In this document: one piece after another, positions 6,399 to 14,739 of the stretch
Position numbering within the stretch: the stretch's first letter is position 1
Layout of the letters: each line of letters begins with the position of its first letter
Assembly (NCBI GenBank): GCA_002355495.1
Contig: AP017424.1
Span: forward strand, 3,782,001-3,846,000
Origin: Streptomyces laurentii
GTDB lineage: Bacteria > Actinomycetota > Actinomycetes > Streptomycetales > Streptomycetaceae
Reading direction: 5' to 3'
Length of the DNA stretch: 64,000 nucleotides
Notes under the pieces: model-generated
The model's database searches: none
What the model saw: the letters and a program-made list of their open reading frames with translations, nothing else
Told to the model about the DNA's origin: nothing
Program-made: the position numbers and the translations under genes

Positions 6399-9349
6399 GG
6401 ACCTGGTTCCACTCCTGGCGTGCCGCGATCCGCATCGCCCGCCGCGACGCCTGGCGGTCCAAGGGCCGCAGCCTTCTCGTCCTCTCGATGATCGCGCTGC
6501 CGATCCTCGGAGTGAGCGCCTTCGACCTGACGTTCCGCAGCTCCGAACTCACCCGCGCGCAGGAACTCCGGCGCACCATCGGCGCCGCCGACGCCCGTTT
6601 CGAGGACGCGAACGTCGAGGGCCTGCCGATCCTCCAGGATCCGCAGGGCGACCAGAGCGACACCGTCGAGGACTTCACCAAAGGGAACAAGCCCTGGCCC
6701 AACGGCCCGACGGATGTGAGCAAGACCCTTCCGGCCGGCGCCACCGTCCTCACCGACAGCTCCGGCCCGGCCAAGCTGACCACCACGTACGGGCTGCTCA
6801 CGACCGAGGTCCGGGAGCTGAAGGCCGCCGACCCGATGGCCGCCGGCATCATGACGCTGCTCGACGGCCGCTTCCCCGAGAAGACGGACGAGGTCGCCGC
6901 GACCAGCGGGTTCCTGGAGAGCAGCGGGCTCACCGTCGGCTCCACTCTCACCGCGCGCGGCTTCGACCGCGAGTACCGGATCACCGGCTCGTACGAACTG
7001 CCCAGCGACCTCAAGTCCACGCAGATCAACGCCCTGCCCGGTGCCTTCCTCAAGCCGTACGGCGAGGCCCTGGGGAAGGCCGGCCTCTCGGCGTCCGATC
7101 CCACCACCACCTACCTGGTCAAGAAGGCCGGCGGTTTCACGTGGGACATGGTCCAGAAGATCAACACCAAGGGCGTGAAGGTCGTCGCGCGCGACGTGGC
7201 CCTGAACCCGCCGCCGGACTCCGAAGTCCCGCTGTTCCAGAGCCCCAACTATTACGACTACCGGGCCAACGCCTCCCTCAGGGCGGCTGAACTGGTGCCC
7301 GTCTTCACCATCGTCGGCCTGGCGATGCTGGAGATCTGCCTGCTCGCCGGCCCCGCCTTCGCGGTCGGCGCCCGCCGCTCCCGCCGCCAGCTCGGCCTGG
7401 TCGGCGCCAACGGCGGCGCCCGCAGCCACATCCGGGCCATCGTGCTCAGCGGCGGCCTCGTCATCGGCGTCGCCGCGGCGATCGCCGGCACCGTCCTCGC
7501 GCTGGCCCTGACCTTCACCCTCCGGCCGCTCCTGGAGCAGTACATGGGGCAGCGGTTCGGCAGCTTCACCATCCGGCCGCTCGAACTGCTCGCGATCGCC
7601 GGAATCGCCGTCCTGACCGGCCTGCTCTCCGCGATCGTGCCCGCCGTCACCGCCTCCCGGCAGACCGTCCTGGCCTCGCTCACCGGCCGCCGCGGCGTGC
7701 GCCGCGGCAGCCGGGTGCTGCCCCTCGTCGGCCTCGCCGCCCTGCTCCTCGGCGGCACGCTCGCCATCTACGGCGCGATCGCCAGCGACCAGAGCATCAT
7801 CGTCGCGGGCGGCTCGGCCCTCGCCGAGCTGGGCATCGTCGCGATGACCCCCGCCCTCGTCGGTCTCTTCGGCCGCACCGGCCGCTGGCTGCCGCTCTCG
7901 CCGCGACTCGCGCTGCGCGACGCCGTCCGCAACCGGGGCCGTACGGCGCCGGCCGTGGCCGCCGTGCTGGCCGCCGTCGCGGGCACCGTCGCCGTCGCCA
8001 CGTACGCGACGAGCCAGGACGCCGACAACCAGGCCACGTACAAGCCCGACCTGCCGTACGGCGCCGTCTCCGTGTTCGTCATGGACGAGGGCGGCCGGGA
8101 CGCGGCCACCGCGGTCGAGGCCATCGACCGCAACCTGCCCATCGACGTCCGCAGCGACGTCTCGCGCGTCAACATCGGCCGGCTCGGCTGCTCCCCCTGG
8201 GGGGAGGAGGAGGGCTGCGGCTCGTACGAGGTGATCGTCCCGCCCGCCAACCAGTGCCCCCTGTGGATGTCGTCGAACGACGACGACTCCGACCCCGCCG
8301 CCAAGTTCTCCAGGGCGCAGCGGCGTGAACTCGCCAAGGACTGGCGCTGTGACACGCAGGACCGGGGCGGCTCCGTGCCCGTCGAGGGCGGGCTGCTGGT
8401 CGCCGACGCCTCGCTCCTGAAGGTGCTCGGGATCACCGACCCGGGGGCCGCGCGGGCGCTGGCGGAGGGGAAGTACGTCAGCTTCGACCCGACGCTGGTC
8501 GTGAAGGACGCCAAGGGCGCCAAGGACGGGAAGAGCGCGAACGCCGCCGCGGCCACCGGCGCGAAGGGCGTCGCGAAGGCCGGTGACGTCGGCACGGTGA
8601 GCGTCAAGCTCATCACCGACAACAAGGCCGCCGCGCGCGCCGCCGAGCTGCGCAAGGAGTACCCGGGCGAGGTGAAGACCTTCACCGCCTACGAGGTTCC
8701 CGGCTCCCCGAACGCGTACGGCGTCCGCGGTCTGATCAGCCCCGAGGCCGTCAAGGCCGCCGGGATGGGCACCGCCCCGCTCGGCGCGTACTTCACCACC
8801 GACCGGCTGCCCAGCGGCGAGCAGCAGCAGAAGCTCGACGCCGAGCTGGCCAAGCTCGGCGACACGGTCGACTACACGCTGGAGCGCGGTTACGTCAGCC
8901 GGTACGGCATCGTGCTGCTCGCGCTGACCCTGTTCGCCGGCCTGGTCACCATCGGTGCCGCGGGCATCGCCACCGGTCTCTCCCAGGCCGACGCGGAAGC
9001 CGACCTGAAGACGCTGGCCGCCGTCGGCGCCCCGCCGCGCGTCCGCCGCACGCTGAGCGGTTTCCAGTGCGGTGTCGTCGCCGCCATGGGCGTGGTGCTC
9101 GGCTCGGTCTCGGGTGTGCTGCCCGCGATCGGCCTCCGGCTCGCCGAGGAACGCCAGCAGCGGACGTACTACGAGGAAAGCCTCGACCGGGGCTGGGGCA
9201 CCATGCAGGACAGCCCGCCGGACCTGGCCATCGTCATCCCATGGGAGACCCTCGGCGCGCTCCTGGTGCTCGTGCCGCTCGGCGCGGCCCTGCTCGCGGC
9301 CCTGGTGACCCGCTCCCGGGGTGCGCTGGCCCGCCGCGCCGTGCACTGA
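6395..9349 (+). CDS. Large FtsX-family ABC transporter permease
   Basis: A 984-aa permease. One TM helix lies near residues 25-45 and a large extracytoplasmic domain follows. A first FtsX-type TM block starts near residue 300 (VPVFTIVGLAMLEICLLAG). Further TM helices and a second large soluble domain come next. A final TM block near 836-970 contains GIVLLALTLFAGLVTIGAAG. This duplicated layout is typical of Gram-positive exporters that act in antimicrobial-peptide resistance or lipoprotein and envelope processes; the substrate cannot be deduced. The GTG start overlaps the ATPase stop by 4 bp. A strong terminator follows at 9376. Confidence 0.92.
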   Translation: MRTWFHSWRAAIRIARRDAWRSKGRSLLVLSMIALPILGVSAFDLTFRSSELTRAQELRRTIGAADARFEDANVEGLPILQDPQGDQSDTVEDFTKGNKPWPNGPTDVSKTLPAGATVLTDSSGPAKLTTTYGLLTTEVRELKAADPMAAGIMTLLDGRFPEKTDEVAATSGFLESSGLTVGSTLTARGFDREYRITGSYELPSDLKSTQINALPGAFLKPYGEALGKAGLSASDPTTTYLVKKAGGFTWDMVQKINTKGVKVVARDVALNPPPDSEVPLFQSPNYYDYRANASLRAAELVPVFTIVGLAMLEICLLAGPAFAVGARRSRRQLGLVGANGGARSHIRAIVLSGGLVIGVAAAIAGTVLALALTFTLRPLLEQYMGQRFGSFTIRPLELLAIAGIAVLTGLLSAIVPAVTASRQTVLASLTGRRGVRRGSRVLPLVGLAALLLGGTLAIYGAIASDQSIIVAGGSALAELGIVAMTPALVGLFGRTGRWLPLSPRLALRDAVRNRGRTAPAVAAVLAAVAGTVAVATYATSQDADNQATYKPDLPYGAVSVFVMDEGGRDAATAVEAIDRNLPIDVRSDVSRVNIGRLGCSPWGEEEGCGSYEVIVPPANQCPLWMSSNDDDSDPAAKFSRAQRRELAKDWRCDTQDRGGSVPVEGGLLVADASLLKVLGITDPGAARALAEGKYVSFDPTLVVKDAKGAKDGKSANAAAATGAKGVAKAGDVGTVSVKLITDNKAAARAAELRKEYPGEVKTFTAYEVPGSPNAYGVRGLISPEAVKAAGMGTAPLGAYFTTDRLPSGEQQQKLDAELAKLGDTVDYTLERGYVSRYGIVLLALTLFAGLVTIGAAGIATGLSQADAEADLKTLAAVGAPPRVRRTLSGFQCGVVAAMGVVLGSVSGVLPAIGLRLAEERQQRTYYEESLDRGWGTMQDSPPDLAIVIPWETLGALLVLVPLGAALLAALVTRSRGALARRAVH

Positions 9350-9375
9350 CGCACCGCGCCGAAACCATGCCGGCC

Positions 9376-9416
9376 GTGCCCCGTAAGGAGGGTGGATCAC
9401 TCTCCTTACGGGGCAC
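9376..9416 (+). terminator. Intrinsic terminator after the ABC operon
   Basis: A perfect 15-bp stem (9376-9390 with 9402-9416; arm GTGCCCCGTAAGGAG) closes an 11-nt loop 27 bp after the permease stop. There is no clear T-run, as is common for Streptomyces terminators. Confidence 0.8.
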
Positions 9417-9454
9417 ACCGTGTGGTGACGCATGGGTGCGAGAGAATGGGCGGC

Positions 9455-10006
9455 ATGGAGATGCCGAGGAATGACAGGTCGCAGGAGAGCCCCCAGGTCC
9501 TCGTCGTGGGCCAGGACGGGATGGCGCTCGGCGGCACGCCAGGTGACGACGAATCCCGTGAGGTGCCGGTGACGGACATGGTCGAGCAGCCCGCGAAGGT
9601 CATGCGCATCGGCAGCATGATCAAGCAGCTGCTGGAAGAGGTCAGGGCGGCACCTCTCGACGAGGCCAGCCGCGTCCGGCTCAAGGAGATCCACGCCAGC
9701 TCGGTCAAGGAGCTGGAGGACGGGCTCGCCCCGGAACTGGTGGAGGAACTGGAGCGGCTGTCGCTGCCCTTCACCGACGAGGCCATTCCGTCCGACGCGG
9801 AACTGCGGATCGCGCAGGCCCAGTTGGTGGGCTGGCTGGAAGGGCTGTTCCACGGCATCCAGACGGCGCTGTTCGCCCAGCAGATGGCGGCCCGCGCCCA
9901 GCTGGAGCAGATGCGCCGGGCACTGCCGCCGGGCGCGCCGCACGACGACGAGGGCCCGGGCGGGCCGACGCACGGCCGGGCGGTCGGTTCCGGCCCGTAT
10001 CTGTAG
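9455..10006 (+). CDS. bpa: Bacterial proteasome activator Bpa/PafE
   Basis: A 183-aa protein matching the actinobacterial proteasome activator family (M. tuberculosis Rv3780 type) by its conserved core: VMRIGSMIKQLLEEVR, LDEASR, AELRIAQAQLVGWLEGLF and ALFAQQMAARAQLEQMR. The family forms a ring that docks ATP-independently on the 20S proteasome through a C-terminal HbYX-like tail; here the protein ends GSGPYL with Tyr second to last, as expected. The core proteasome genes are not in this window. Starts at 9446, 9455 and 9461 are all possible; 9455 is chosen by likeness to the family N-terminus, since no ribosome-binding site is decisive. It is flanked by terminators on both sides, so it is probably monocistronic. 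Confidence 0.92.
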   Translation: MEMPRNDRSQESPQVLVVGQDGMALGGTPGDDESREVPVTDMVEQPAKVMRIGSMIKQLLEEVRAAPLDEASRVRLKEIHASSVKELEDGLAPELVEELERLSLPFTDEAIPSDAELRIAQAQLVGWLEGLFHGIQTALFAQQMAARAQLEQMRRALPPGAPHDDEGPGGPTHGRAVGSGPYL

Positions 10007-10054
10007 GACGGCTCGGGGTTCATCGGTTTCCGGTGGGCCTGTGCCGTACGGGAA

Positions 10055-10098
10055 GGGGCCCGGTCCCCGCGGTGAACATGCCGCGGGGGCCGGGCCCC
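10055..10098. terminator. Terminator after bpa
   Basis: An 18-bp stem (10055-10072 with 10081-10098, one G-U pair) closes an 8-nt loop and is followed by TTT. It lies between the converging bpa and quinone oxidoreductase genes. Confidence 0.8.
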
Positions 10099-10108
10099 TT
10101 TCGTTGTG

Positions 10109-10150
10109 CCTCGTCAGGCCCTCGGCCTGCCCTCGCCGAGCCTGACGAGG
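10109..10150. terminator. Terminator after the quinone oxidoreductase gene
   Basis: CCTCGTCAGG (10109-10118) pairs with CCTGACGAGG (10141-10150). An inner stem, CTCGGC (10121-10126) with GCCGAG (10135-10140), extends the hairpin. It lies 15 bp beyond the minus-strand stop at 10165, next to the bpa terminator. Confidence 0.7.
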
Positions 10151-10164
10151 GCAGGACGGGCTCG

Positions 10165-11148
10165 TCAGGCCTGGGCCAGCAGCAGCACCTTGCCGATGTG
10201 GGCGCTGGCCTCGACGGCGCGGTGGCCCTCCGCCGCGTCCGCCATCGGCAGGGTGCGGTCCACGACCGGGCCGACCGTGCCCGCCTCGACCAGCGGCCAC
10301 ACGTGCTCGCGGACGGCGGCGACGACGGCCGCCTTCTCGTCCAGCGGGCGGGCGCGCAGCGTGGTCGCCAGGACGGCGGCGCGCTTGGCCATCAGGGCAC
10401 CCAGGTTCAACTCGCCCTTGGCGCCGCCCTGGAGGCCGATGACGACCAGCCGGCCGTTGACGGCGAGGGCCTTGACGTTCCGGTCCAGGTACTTGGCGCC
10501 GACGATGTCCAGGATGACGTCCGCGCCCGCCCCGTCCGTCGCCTCGCGCAGTTCCTCGACGAAGTCCTGCTCGCGGTAGTCGATGAGGATGTCGGCGCCC
10601 AGTTCGGCGCAGCGGGCCAGCTTCTCCTGACTGCCGGCGGTGACCGCGACCCGGGCGCCGACCGCCTTGGCCAGCTGGATCGCCATGGTGCCGATGCCGC
10701 TCGCGCCGCCGTGCACGAGCAGCGTCTCGCCCGGCCGGAGGTGGGCCAGCATGAAGATGTTCGACCACACCGTGCAGGCGACCTCGGGCAGCGCCGCGGC
10801 CGTCACCAGGTCGACGTTGGCCGGACGGGGCAGCAGCTGCCCGGCCGGGACGGCGACCTTCTGGGCGTATCCGCCGCCGACGAGCAGCGCGCACACCTCG
10901 TCGCCGACTGCCCACCCCGAGACGCCGGGGCCGAGCGCGGCGATCCGGCCGGAGCACTCCAGACCGGGGTACGGGGAGCTGCCCGGCGGCGGATCGTAGA
11001 AGCCCTGACGCTGGAGCAGATCGGCTCGGTTGACGGCGCTCGCCACCACCTCGACGAGGACCTCGCCCTCGGCGGGGACGGGATCGGGGACCTCGGCCCA
11101 GACCAACGCCTCGGGCCCGCCGGGTTGGGGAATCGTGATCGCATGCAT
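10165..11148 (-). CDS. qor: NAD(P)H quinone oxidoreductase, zinc-free MDR family
   Basis: A 327-aa medium-chain dehydrogenase/reductase of the QOR/TP53I3-like group. The N-terminal GroES-like fold has NRADLLQRQGFYDPPPG, the signature of this zinc-independent subgroup. The Rossmann part contains HGGASGIGTMAIQLAKA, the NADPH-binding glycine-rich loop. The expected reaction is reduction of quinones or other enones with NADPH in the cytoplasm. The ATG at 11148 gives the standard N-terminus (MHAITIPQPGGPEALVW). It lies 109 bp downstream of the K+ channel gene on the same strand, and repeats near 11170-11210 (GGGGGCGGGCCGG twice) separate them. Confidence 0.9.
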   Translation of the reverse strand: MHAITIPQPGGPEALVWAEVPDPVPAEGEVLVEVVASAVNRADLLQRQGFYDPPPGSSPYPGLECSGRIAALGPGVSGWAVGDEVCALLVGGGYAQKVAVPAGQLLPRPANVDLVTAAALPEVACTVWSNIFMLAHLRPGETLLVHGGASGIGTMAIQLAKAVGARVAVTAGSQEKLARCAELGADILIDYREQDFVEELREATDGAGADVILDIVGAKYLDRNVKALAVNGRLVVIGLQGGAKGELNLGALMAKRAAVLATTLRARPLDEKAAVVAAVREHVWPLVEAGTVGPVVDRTLPMADAAEGHRAVEASAHIGKVLLLAQA

Positions 11149-11257
11149 GGCGGCGAGGCTACTCCCGGGACGTACGTCGGGGGCGGGCCGGACGTCGGGG
11201 GCGGGCCGGAGAGTCCCGGCCCGCGCCCGATGTCCGTCTTGTGCCTTGGGCCCGCCG

Positions 11258-12340
11258 TCAGTCCTGGTCGGGCGTGGTGAGCGGGGTGACGGGCGCGGCG
11301 CGCACGATCGTGATGACCCGGTCGGTCAGCTGGAGCGGGCTGGCGGCGGGGTCGTCGTACCCGAGCAGCCGGTGGCCGCGCAGCACGCTCACCACCAGGT
11401 CCTTGGTCTCCCGGACGCTCTTGCCGGCCTCGGCCTTGGTCACCGGCCGCTCGACGAGGTCGAGTCCGGAACCCTGCTGGATGAGGTCCTCCATCACCGT
11501 GCCCGCGCTGGGGCTGAGGACGGAGAGGCCGAGGAGCCGGCCGGCGGCGCTCGCGCTGGTGATCACGGCGTCGGCGCCGGACTGGCGCAGCAGCGGCGCG
11601 TTCTCCTCCTCGCGGACCGCGGCGACGATCTTCGCGCCCTTGTTGAGCTGGCGGGCCGTCAGGGTGACCAGCACGGCGGTGTCGTCGCGCTGGGTGGCGA
11701 TGACGATCTGACGGGCCTTCTGCACCTCGGCGCGGAGCAGCACGTCGCTGCGGGTCGCGTCGCCGATGACGCCCACGAACCCGTCGGCGTTGGCCGCCTC
11801 GATGACCTTGCTGGACGGGTCGACGATGACGATGTGGTCCTTGCGCAGCCCGGTCGCGCACAGCGTCTGGATCGCCGAGCGCCCCTTGGTCCCGAATCCG
11901 ACGATGACGGTGTGGTCACGCAAGGTGGCCCTCCAGCGGTGGAGCCGGAACTCCTCCCGGGTCCGCTCCGTGAGGACCTCGAGAGTGGTGCCGACCAGGA
12001 TGATCAGGAACAGCACGCGCAGCGGCGTGACCAGCAGGATGTTCGCGAGGCGCGCGGAATCGCTGTACGGGACGATGTCGCCGTACCCGGTGGTGGAGAG
12101 GGTGACGGTCGCGTAGTAGGCGGCGTCGAGGAAGTCGAGCGACTCGTCGGCGTTGTCGTGGTAGCCCCCGCGGTCGGCGTAGACGATGAGGATCGTCACG
12201 AACAGCACGCCTATGGCCATCAGCAGACGCTTGGCGACCTGGCGCAGCGGCCGTTCGACCTCCCGCCGGGGCAGCTTGACCCTCGGGGCGGTCTTCTCGT
12301 CCGCCTGCCGGGCCATGATGTCGCGGCTGGGCAGTTTCAC
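11258..12340 (-). CDS. Two-TM potassium channel with RCK (TrkA-N/TrkA-C) domain
   Basis: A roughly 360-aa ion channel. It has a first TM helix (LLMAIGVLFVTILIVY), a pore helix and selectivity filter with TLSTTGYGD, and a second TM helix (VLFLIILVGTTLEVL). A cytoplasmic RCK region follows (VIVGFGTKGRSAIQTL as Rossmann loop, then a TrkA-C-like end). The architecture is that of MthK/Kch-type ligand-gated K+ channels. Two GTG starts are possible: 12349 lies only 1 nt after AAGGAG, while 12340 lies 10 nt after it, so 12340 is preferred. Either start falls in or beside the parS site and overlaps or abuts the end of moeA, implying translational coupling. Confidence 0.88.
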   Translation of the reverse strand: MKLPSRDIMARQADEKTAPRVKLPRREVERPLRQVAKRLLMAIGVLFVTILIVYADRGGYHDNADESLDFLDAAYYATVTLSTTGYGDIVPYSDSARLANILLVTPLRVLFLIILVGTTLEVLTERTREEFRLHRWRATLRDHTVIVGFGTKGRSAIQTLCATGLRKDHIVIVDPSSKVIEAANADGFVGVIGDATRSDVLLRAEVQKARQIVIATQRDDTAVLVTLTARQLNKGAKIVAAVREEENAPLLRQSGADAVITSASAAGRLLGLSVLSPSAGTVMEDLIQQGSGLDLVERPVTKAEAGKSVRETKDLVVSVLRGHRLLGYDDPAASPLQLTDRVITIVRAAPVTPLTTPDQD

Positions 12341-12347
12341 GTGAAAC
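12334..12347. promoter_or_regulatory. parS: parS site (ParB-binding centromere element)
   Basis: GTTTCACGTGAAAC is a perfect 14-bp palindrome and exactly the consensus parS of Streptomyces, where about twenty copies cluster around oriC. It spans the last codons of moeA (TGA at 12337-12339) and the start region of the K+ channel gene. It fits with the window being origin-proximal. Confidence 0.9.
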
Positions 12348-13716
12348 ACACTCCTTGGCCCGTGGCCGGGGCCGTCCAGGGAAGGTCGAGTACATCGAGC
12401 GCCTGCCCGGGCCGGGCCCCGCCGGGCGGGACCACGGCCATGCCGTCGGCGGTGGCGATGCCGCGGAGCATCGCGGGCCCGGAGTAGCGCAGCGGCACGG
12501 CCGCGCCGTCGCGGTCGAGGACGGGGACCAGCCGGGTGTCCTGCGGATGACCCTGGATCCCGTCGCGTACGGGGACGCTGAACGGCACCGAGCCCGCGGC
12601 GGGGTGGCCGGCGAGGGCACGCAGCAGCGGCTCGGCGAGCGTGAGCAGCCCGGAGACGGCGGCGAGCGGATTGCCGGGCAGACCGACGAGGTACCGGTCC
12701 GCCGGATCACCGAGCGCGGCGAGCAGCATGGGGTGGCCGGGGCGGACCCGGACACCGTCGACGAGCAGGGTGGCGCCGGCCTTGGCCAGGACCGGGTGGA
12801 CGTGGTCGACGGGCCCGGACGCGGTGCCGCCGGTGGTGACCACCACGTCGGCGGCGGAGCCGGTGACCGCCCGGTACAGCTCCTCGGCGTCGTCGCCGAT
12901 CCGGCGGACGCCGAGAACGTCGGCGCCGAGCGCGCACAGCCAGGGGTCGAGCAGCGGGCCGAGCGCGTCGCGGATCAGGCCCTCGTGGGGGAGTCCGGAG
13001 GTCAGCAGCTCGTCGCCGAGGACCAGGACCTCCACGCGGGGGCGCGGATACGTGGTCAGCTCGTCGTAGCCGGCCGCGGCGGCGAGACCGAGGACGGCGG
13101 GGGTCACCAGGCTGCCGGCGGGCATCAGCCGGTCGCCGGACCGGCACTCCTGGCCCCGGGGACGGATGTCCTGGCCCTGGACGACCTCGCGCCGGGCGTG
13201 CAGCTGACCGGCCGCGTCGGTACGGGAGTGCTCGGCGCGGACGACGGCGGTCGCCCCGGCCGGCACCCGGGCGCCGGTCGCGATCCGGACGGCGTGGCCG
13301 TCGGCGAGTTCGGCGGTGGTGGCGTGGCCGGCGAGGACCGAACCCTCGGGACCCTCGGGGGCGGTGCGCCAGGGGCCGGGACCGGCGACCGCCCAGCCGT
13401 CCATCGCGGAGGTGTCGAAGGAGGGCAGGTCGGTGAGCGCGCGCAACGGCTCGGCCAGGACCCGGCCGAGGGCCTGCCCGAGCGGTACGGGCACGGGGCG
13501 GCGGGTCGCGGCCGCGGTCGTCCCGGCCCGCGCGGCGGCGGCCCGGGCCTCGGGCCACGCGGTGCCGTGCCGGTGGCCCGGGGACGTCTGCGGGGGCGGG
13601 ACGGCGGGGCCGCTCGCGGGGTCCTGACCGGCCGGGCCGGCCGGCCGGGGACGGCGGCCGACGAGCGCGAGGGCCTCGTCCATGCCGTCGTCGGACCCGC
13701 GTTCGTCGCTGGTCAT
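12337..13716 (-). CDS. moeA: Molybdopterin molybdotransferase MoeA-like
   Basis: A 459-aa protein of the MoeA/gephyrin family, which inserts molybdate into adenylylated molybdopterin. Recognisable parts are LPSFDTSAMDGWAV (N-terminal family motif), ATGARVPAGATAVVRAEH, the MoCF-binding segment VVVTTGGTASGPVDHVHPVL and the closing VGLPGNPLAAV. An N-terminal extension of about 60 residues is rich in Pro, Ala and Arg. The ATG at 13716 overlaps the preceding gene's stop (ATGA). The 3' end carries parS and overlaps the channel gene. Streptomyces often have more than one moeA; this copy may be a paralogue. Confidence 0.9.
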   Translation of the reverse strand: MTSDERGSDDGMDEALALVGRRPRPAGPAGQDPASGPAVPPPQTSPGHRHGTAWPEARAAAARAGTTAAATRRPVPVPLGQALGRVLAEPLRALTDLPSFDTSAMDGWAVAGPGPWRTAPEGPEGSVLAGHATTAELADGHAVRIATGARVPAGATAVVRAEHSRTDAAGQLHARREVVQGQDIRPRGQECRSGDRLMPAGSLVTPAVLGLAAAAGYDELTTYPRPRVEVLVLGDELLTSGLPHEGLIRDALGPLLDPWLCALGADVLGVRRIGDDAEELYRAVTGSAADVVVTTGGTASGPVDHVHPVLAKAGATLLVDGVRVRPGHPMLLAALGDPADRYLVGLPGNPLAAVSGLLTLAEPLLRALAGHPAAGSVPFSVPVRDGIQGHPQDTRLVPVLDRDGAAVPLRYSGPAMLRGIATADGMAVVPPGGARPGQALDVLDLPWTAPATGQGVCFT

Positions 13717-14609
13717 CCGGCGTCGTCCTGCTCGGCGGCCCAGCGCTGGGCGAGCGCGGCGGCCTTGCGGGCCGCCTCCGCGACGGCCTCGGGGCCACCT
13801 TCGGCCCGCCCCGCCGCGTAGCCGACCAGGAAGGTGGTCAGCGGCGCCGCCGGACGCGCGACACCGTGCGCGGCGTCGCGGGCGAGGTCGAGCAGCACGG
13901 CCGTGTCGACGTCCAGGTCGATGCCCAGTTCGTCCTTGACTGCGGTGATCCATTCGTTCAGCACGTGCCCATGCTCCCTGATGCGTGTGCGGGCCGTCGC
14001 GACGTCCCCCCAGGTGTCGCAGTCGAAGGACGCGTCGAACGGTCCGGAGTGCCCCGGAGCGGGCGGGACGGGCACGACGCGCAGGGCCTCGGTCACCCTG
14101 CGCAGCGGAAGACCGTCCAGGGTGCCGCCGTGCTCCGCGGCGGCCCGGGTGAGGGCTCGCCGCAGCGGTTCGGTCCGGTAGGCCGCGACCAGCGGCTGGT
14201 GCCGCCCGTCGGTGTCGACCCCGAGGGCCGCCTCGGCGTCCGGTGCCGCGTCCAGTGCCCCGGCCAGCCGGCGCGCGGTGTCGGCGTCGAAGAACGGCAG
14301 ATCGGCGGAGAGGACGAGCGCGAGGGGAGCGGGGGGAGCACCGTCGGTGGGGAGGGACGCGAGGCGACGCAGGCCGGCGTCGAGCGCGGCGACGGGGCCG
14401 CCGCCGGGTGGATCCTCCCGGGCCCACGCGACGGGGCGGGAGGTGGCGCGGGGCGCGGCGACGACGACGGTGCGTCCGGCGTCGCGGCAGCCCGCGAGGA
14501 CCCGGTCGAGCAGGGGACGTCCCCCGACCCGTACGGCTGGCTTGTCGACCCCGCCGAGCCGCCGGGCGGAGCCCCCGGCCAACACGACGGCGTCATATGC
14601 GGTCGTCAC
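13713..14609 (-). CDS. MobA-like nucleotidyltransferase fused to a C-terminal helical domain
   Basis: A 298-aa protein. Residues 1 to about 190 form an NTP-transferase domain like molybdenum cofactor guanylyltransferase: VVLAGGSARRLGGVDKP is the G-loop and lysine motif, and LSADLPFFDADT the metal-binding region. The last roughly 90 residues (starting near ARTRIREHGHVLNEWITAV) form a separate helical domain that I believe corresponds to DUF6457; this name is from memory. GTG at 14609 places the start immediately before the conserved TTAYDAVVLAGG. It is the first gene of the mobA-like/moeA/K+ channel transcription unit and supports a molybdenum-cofactor role. Confidence 0.85.
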   Translation of the reverse strand: MTTAYDAVVLAGGSARRLGGVDKPAVRVGGRPLLDRVLAGCRDAGRTVVVAAPRATSRPVAWAREDPPGGGPVAALDAGLRRLASLPTDGAPPAPLALVLSADLPFFDADTARRLAGALDAAPDAEAALGVDTDGRHQPLVAAYRTEPLRRALTRAAAEHGGTLDGLPLRRVTEALRVVPVPPAPGHSGPFDASFDCDTWGDVATARTRIREHGHVLNEWITAVKDELGIDLDVDTAVLLDLARDAAHGVARPAAPLTTFLVGYAAGRAEGGPEAVAEAARKAAALAQRWAAEQDDAG

Positions 14610-14739
14610 CCCAGCAGTATGCGCGCCCCCTTGAACGGTCCGGGGCCCGGCGTGAGGTTGGGCCCCGGACAAGGCCGCCAGGCACCATGGGGCCCCGTGC
14701 CCCGGCTGGTGTGAGCTCCCGGCGGAGTCCTTGTGGCGG

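Noticed and set aside
6116..10957. Very long minus-strand open frame across the ABC permease and bpa
   Set aside because: Low-complexity Arg/Gly/Ala composition, opposite to well-supported genes; the other strand explains it.
12350..12400. Molybdenum-cofactor or c-di-AMP riboswitch near moeA and the K+ channel
   Set aside because: The genes overlap, leaving no room for a structured leader, and no conserved fold was recognisable upstream of the mobA-like gene.
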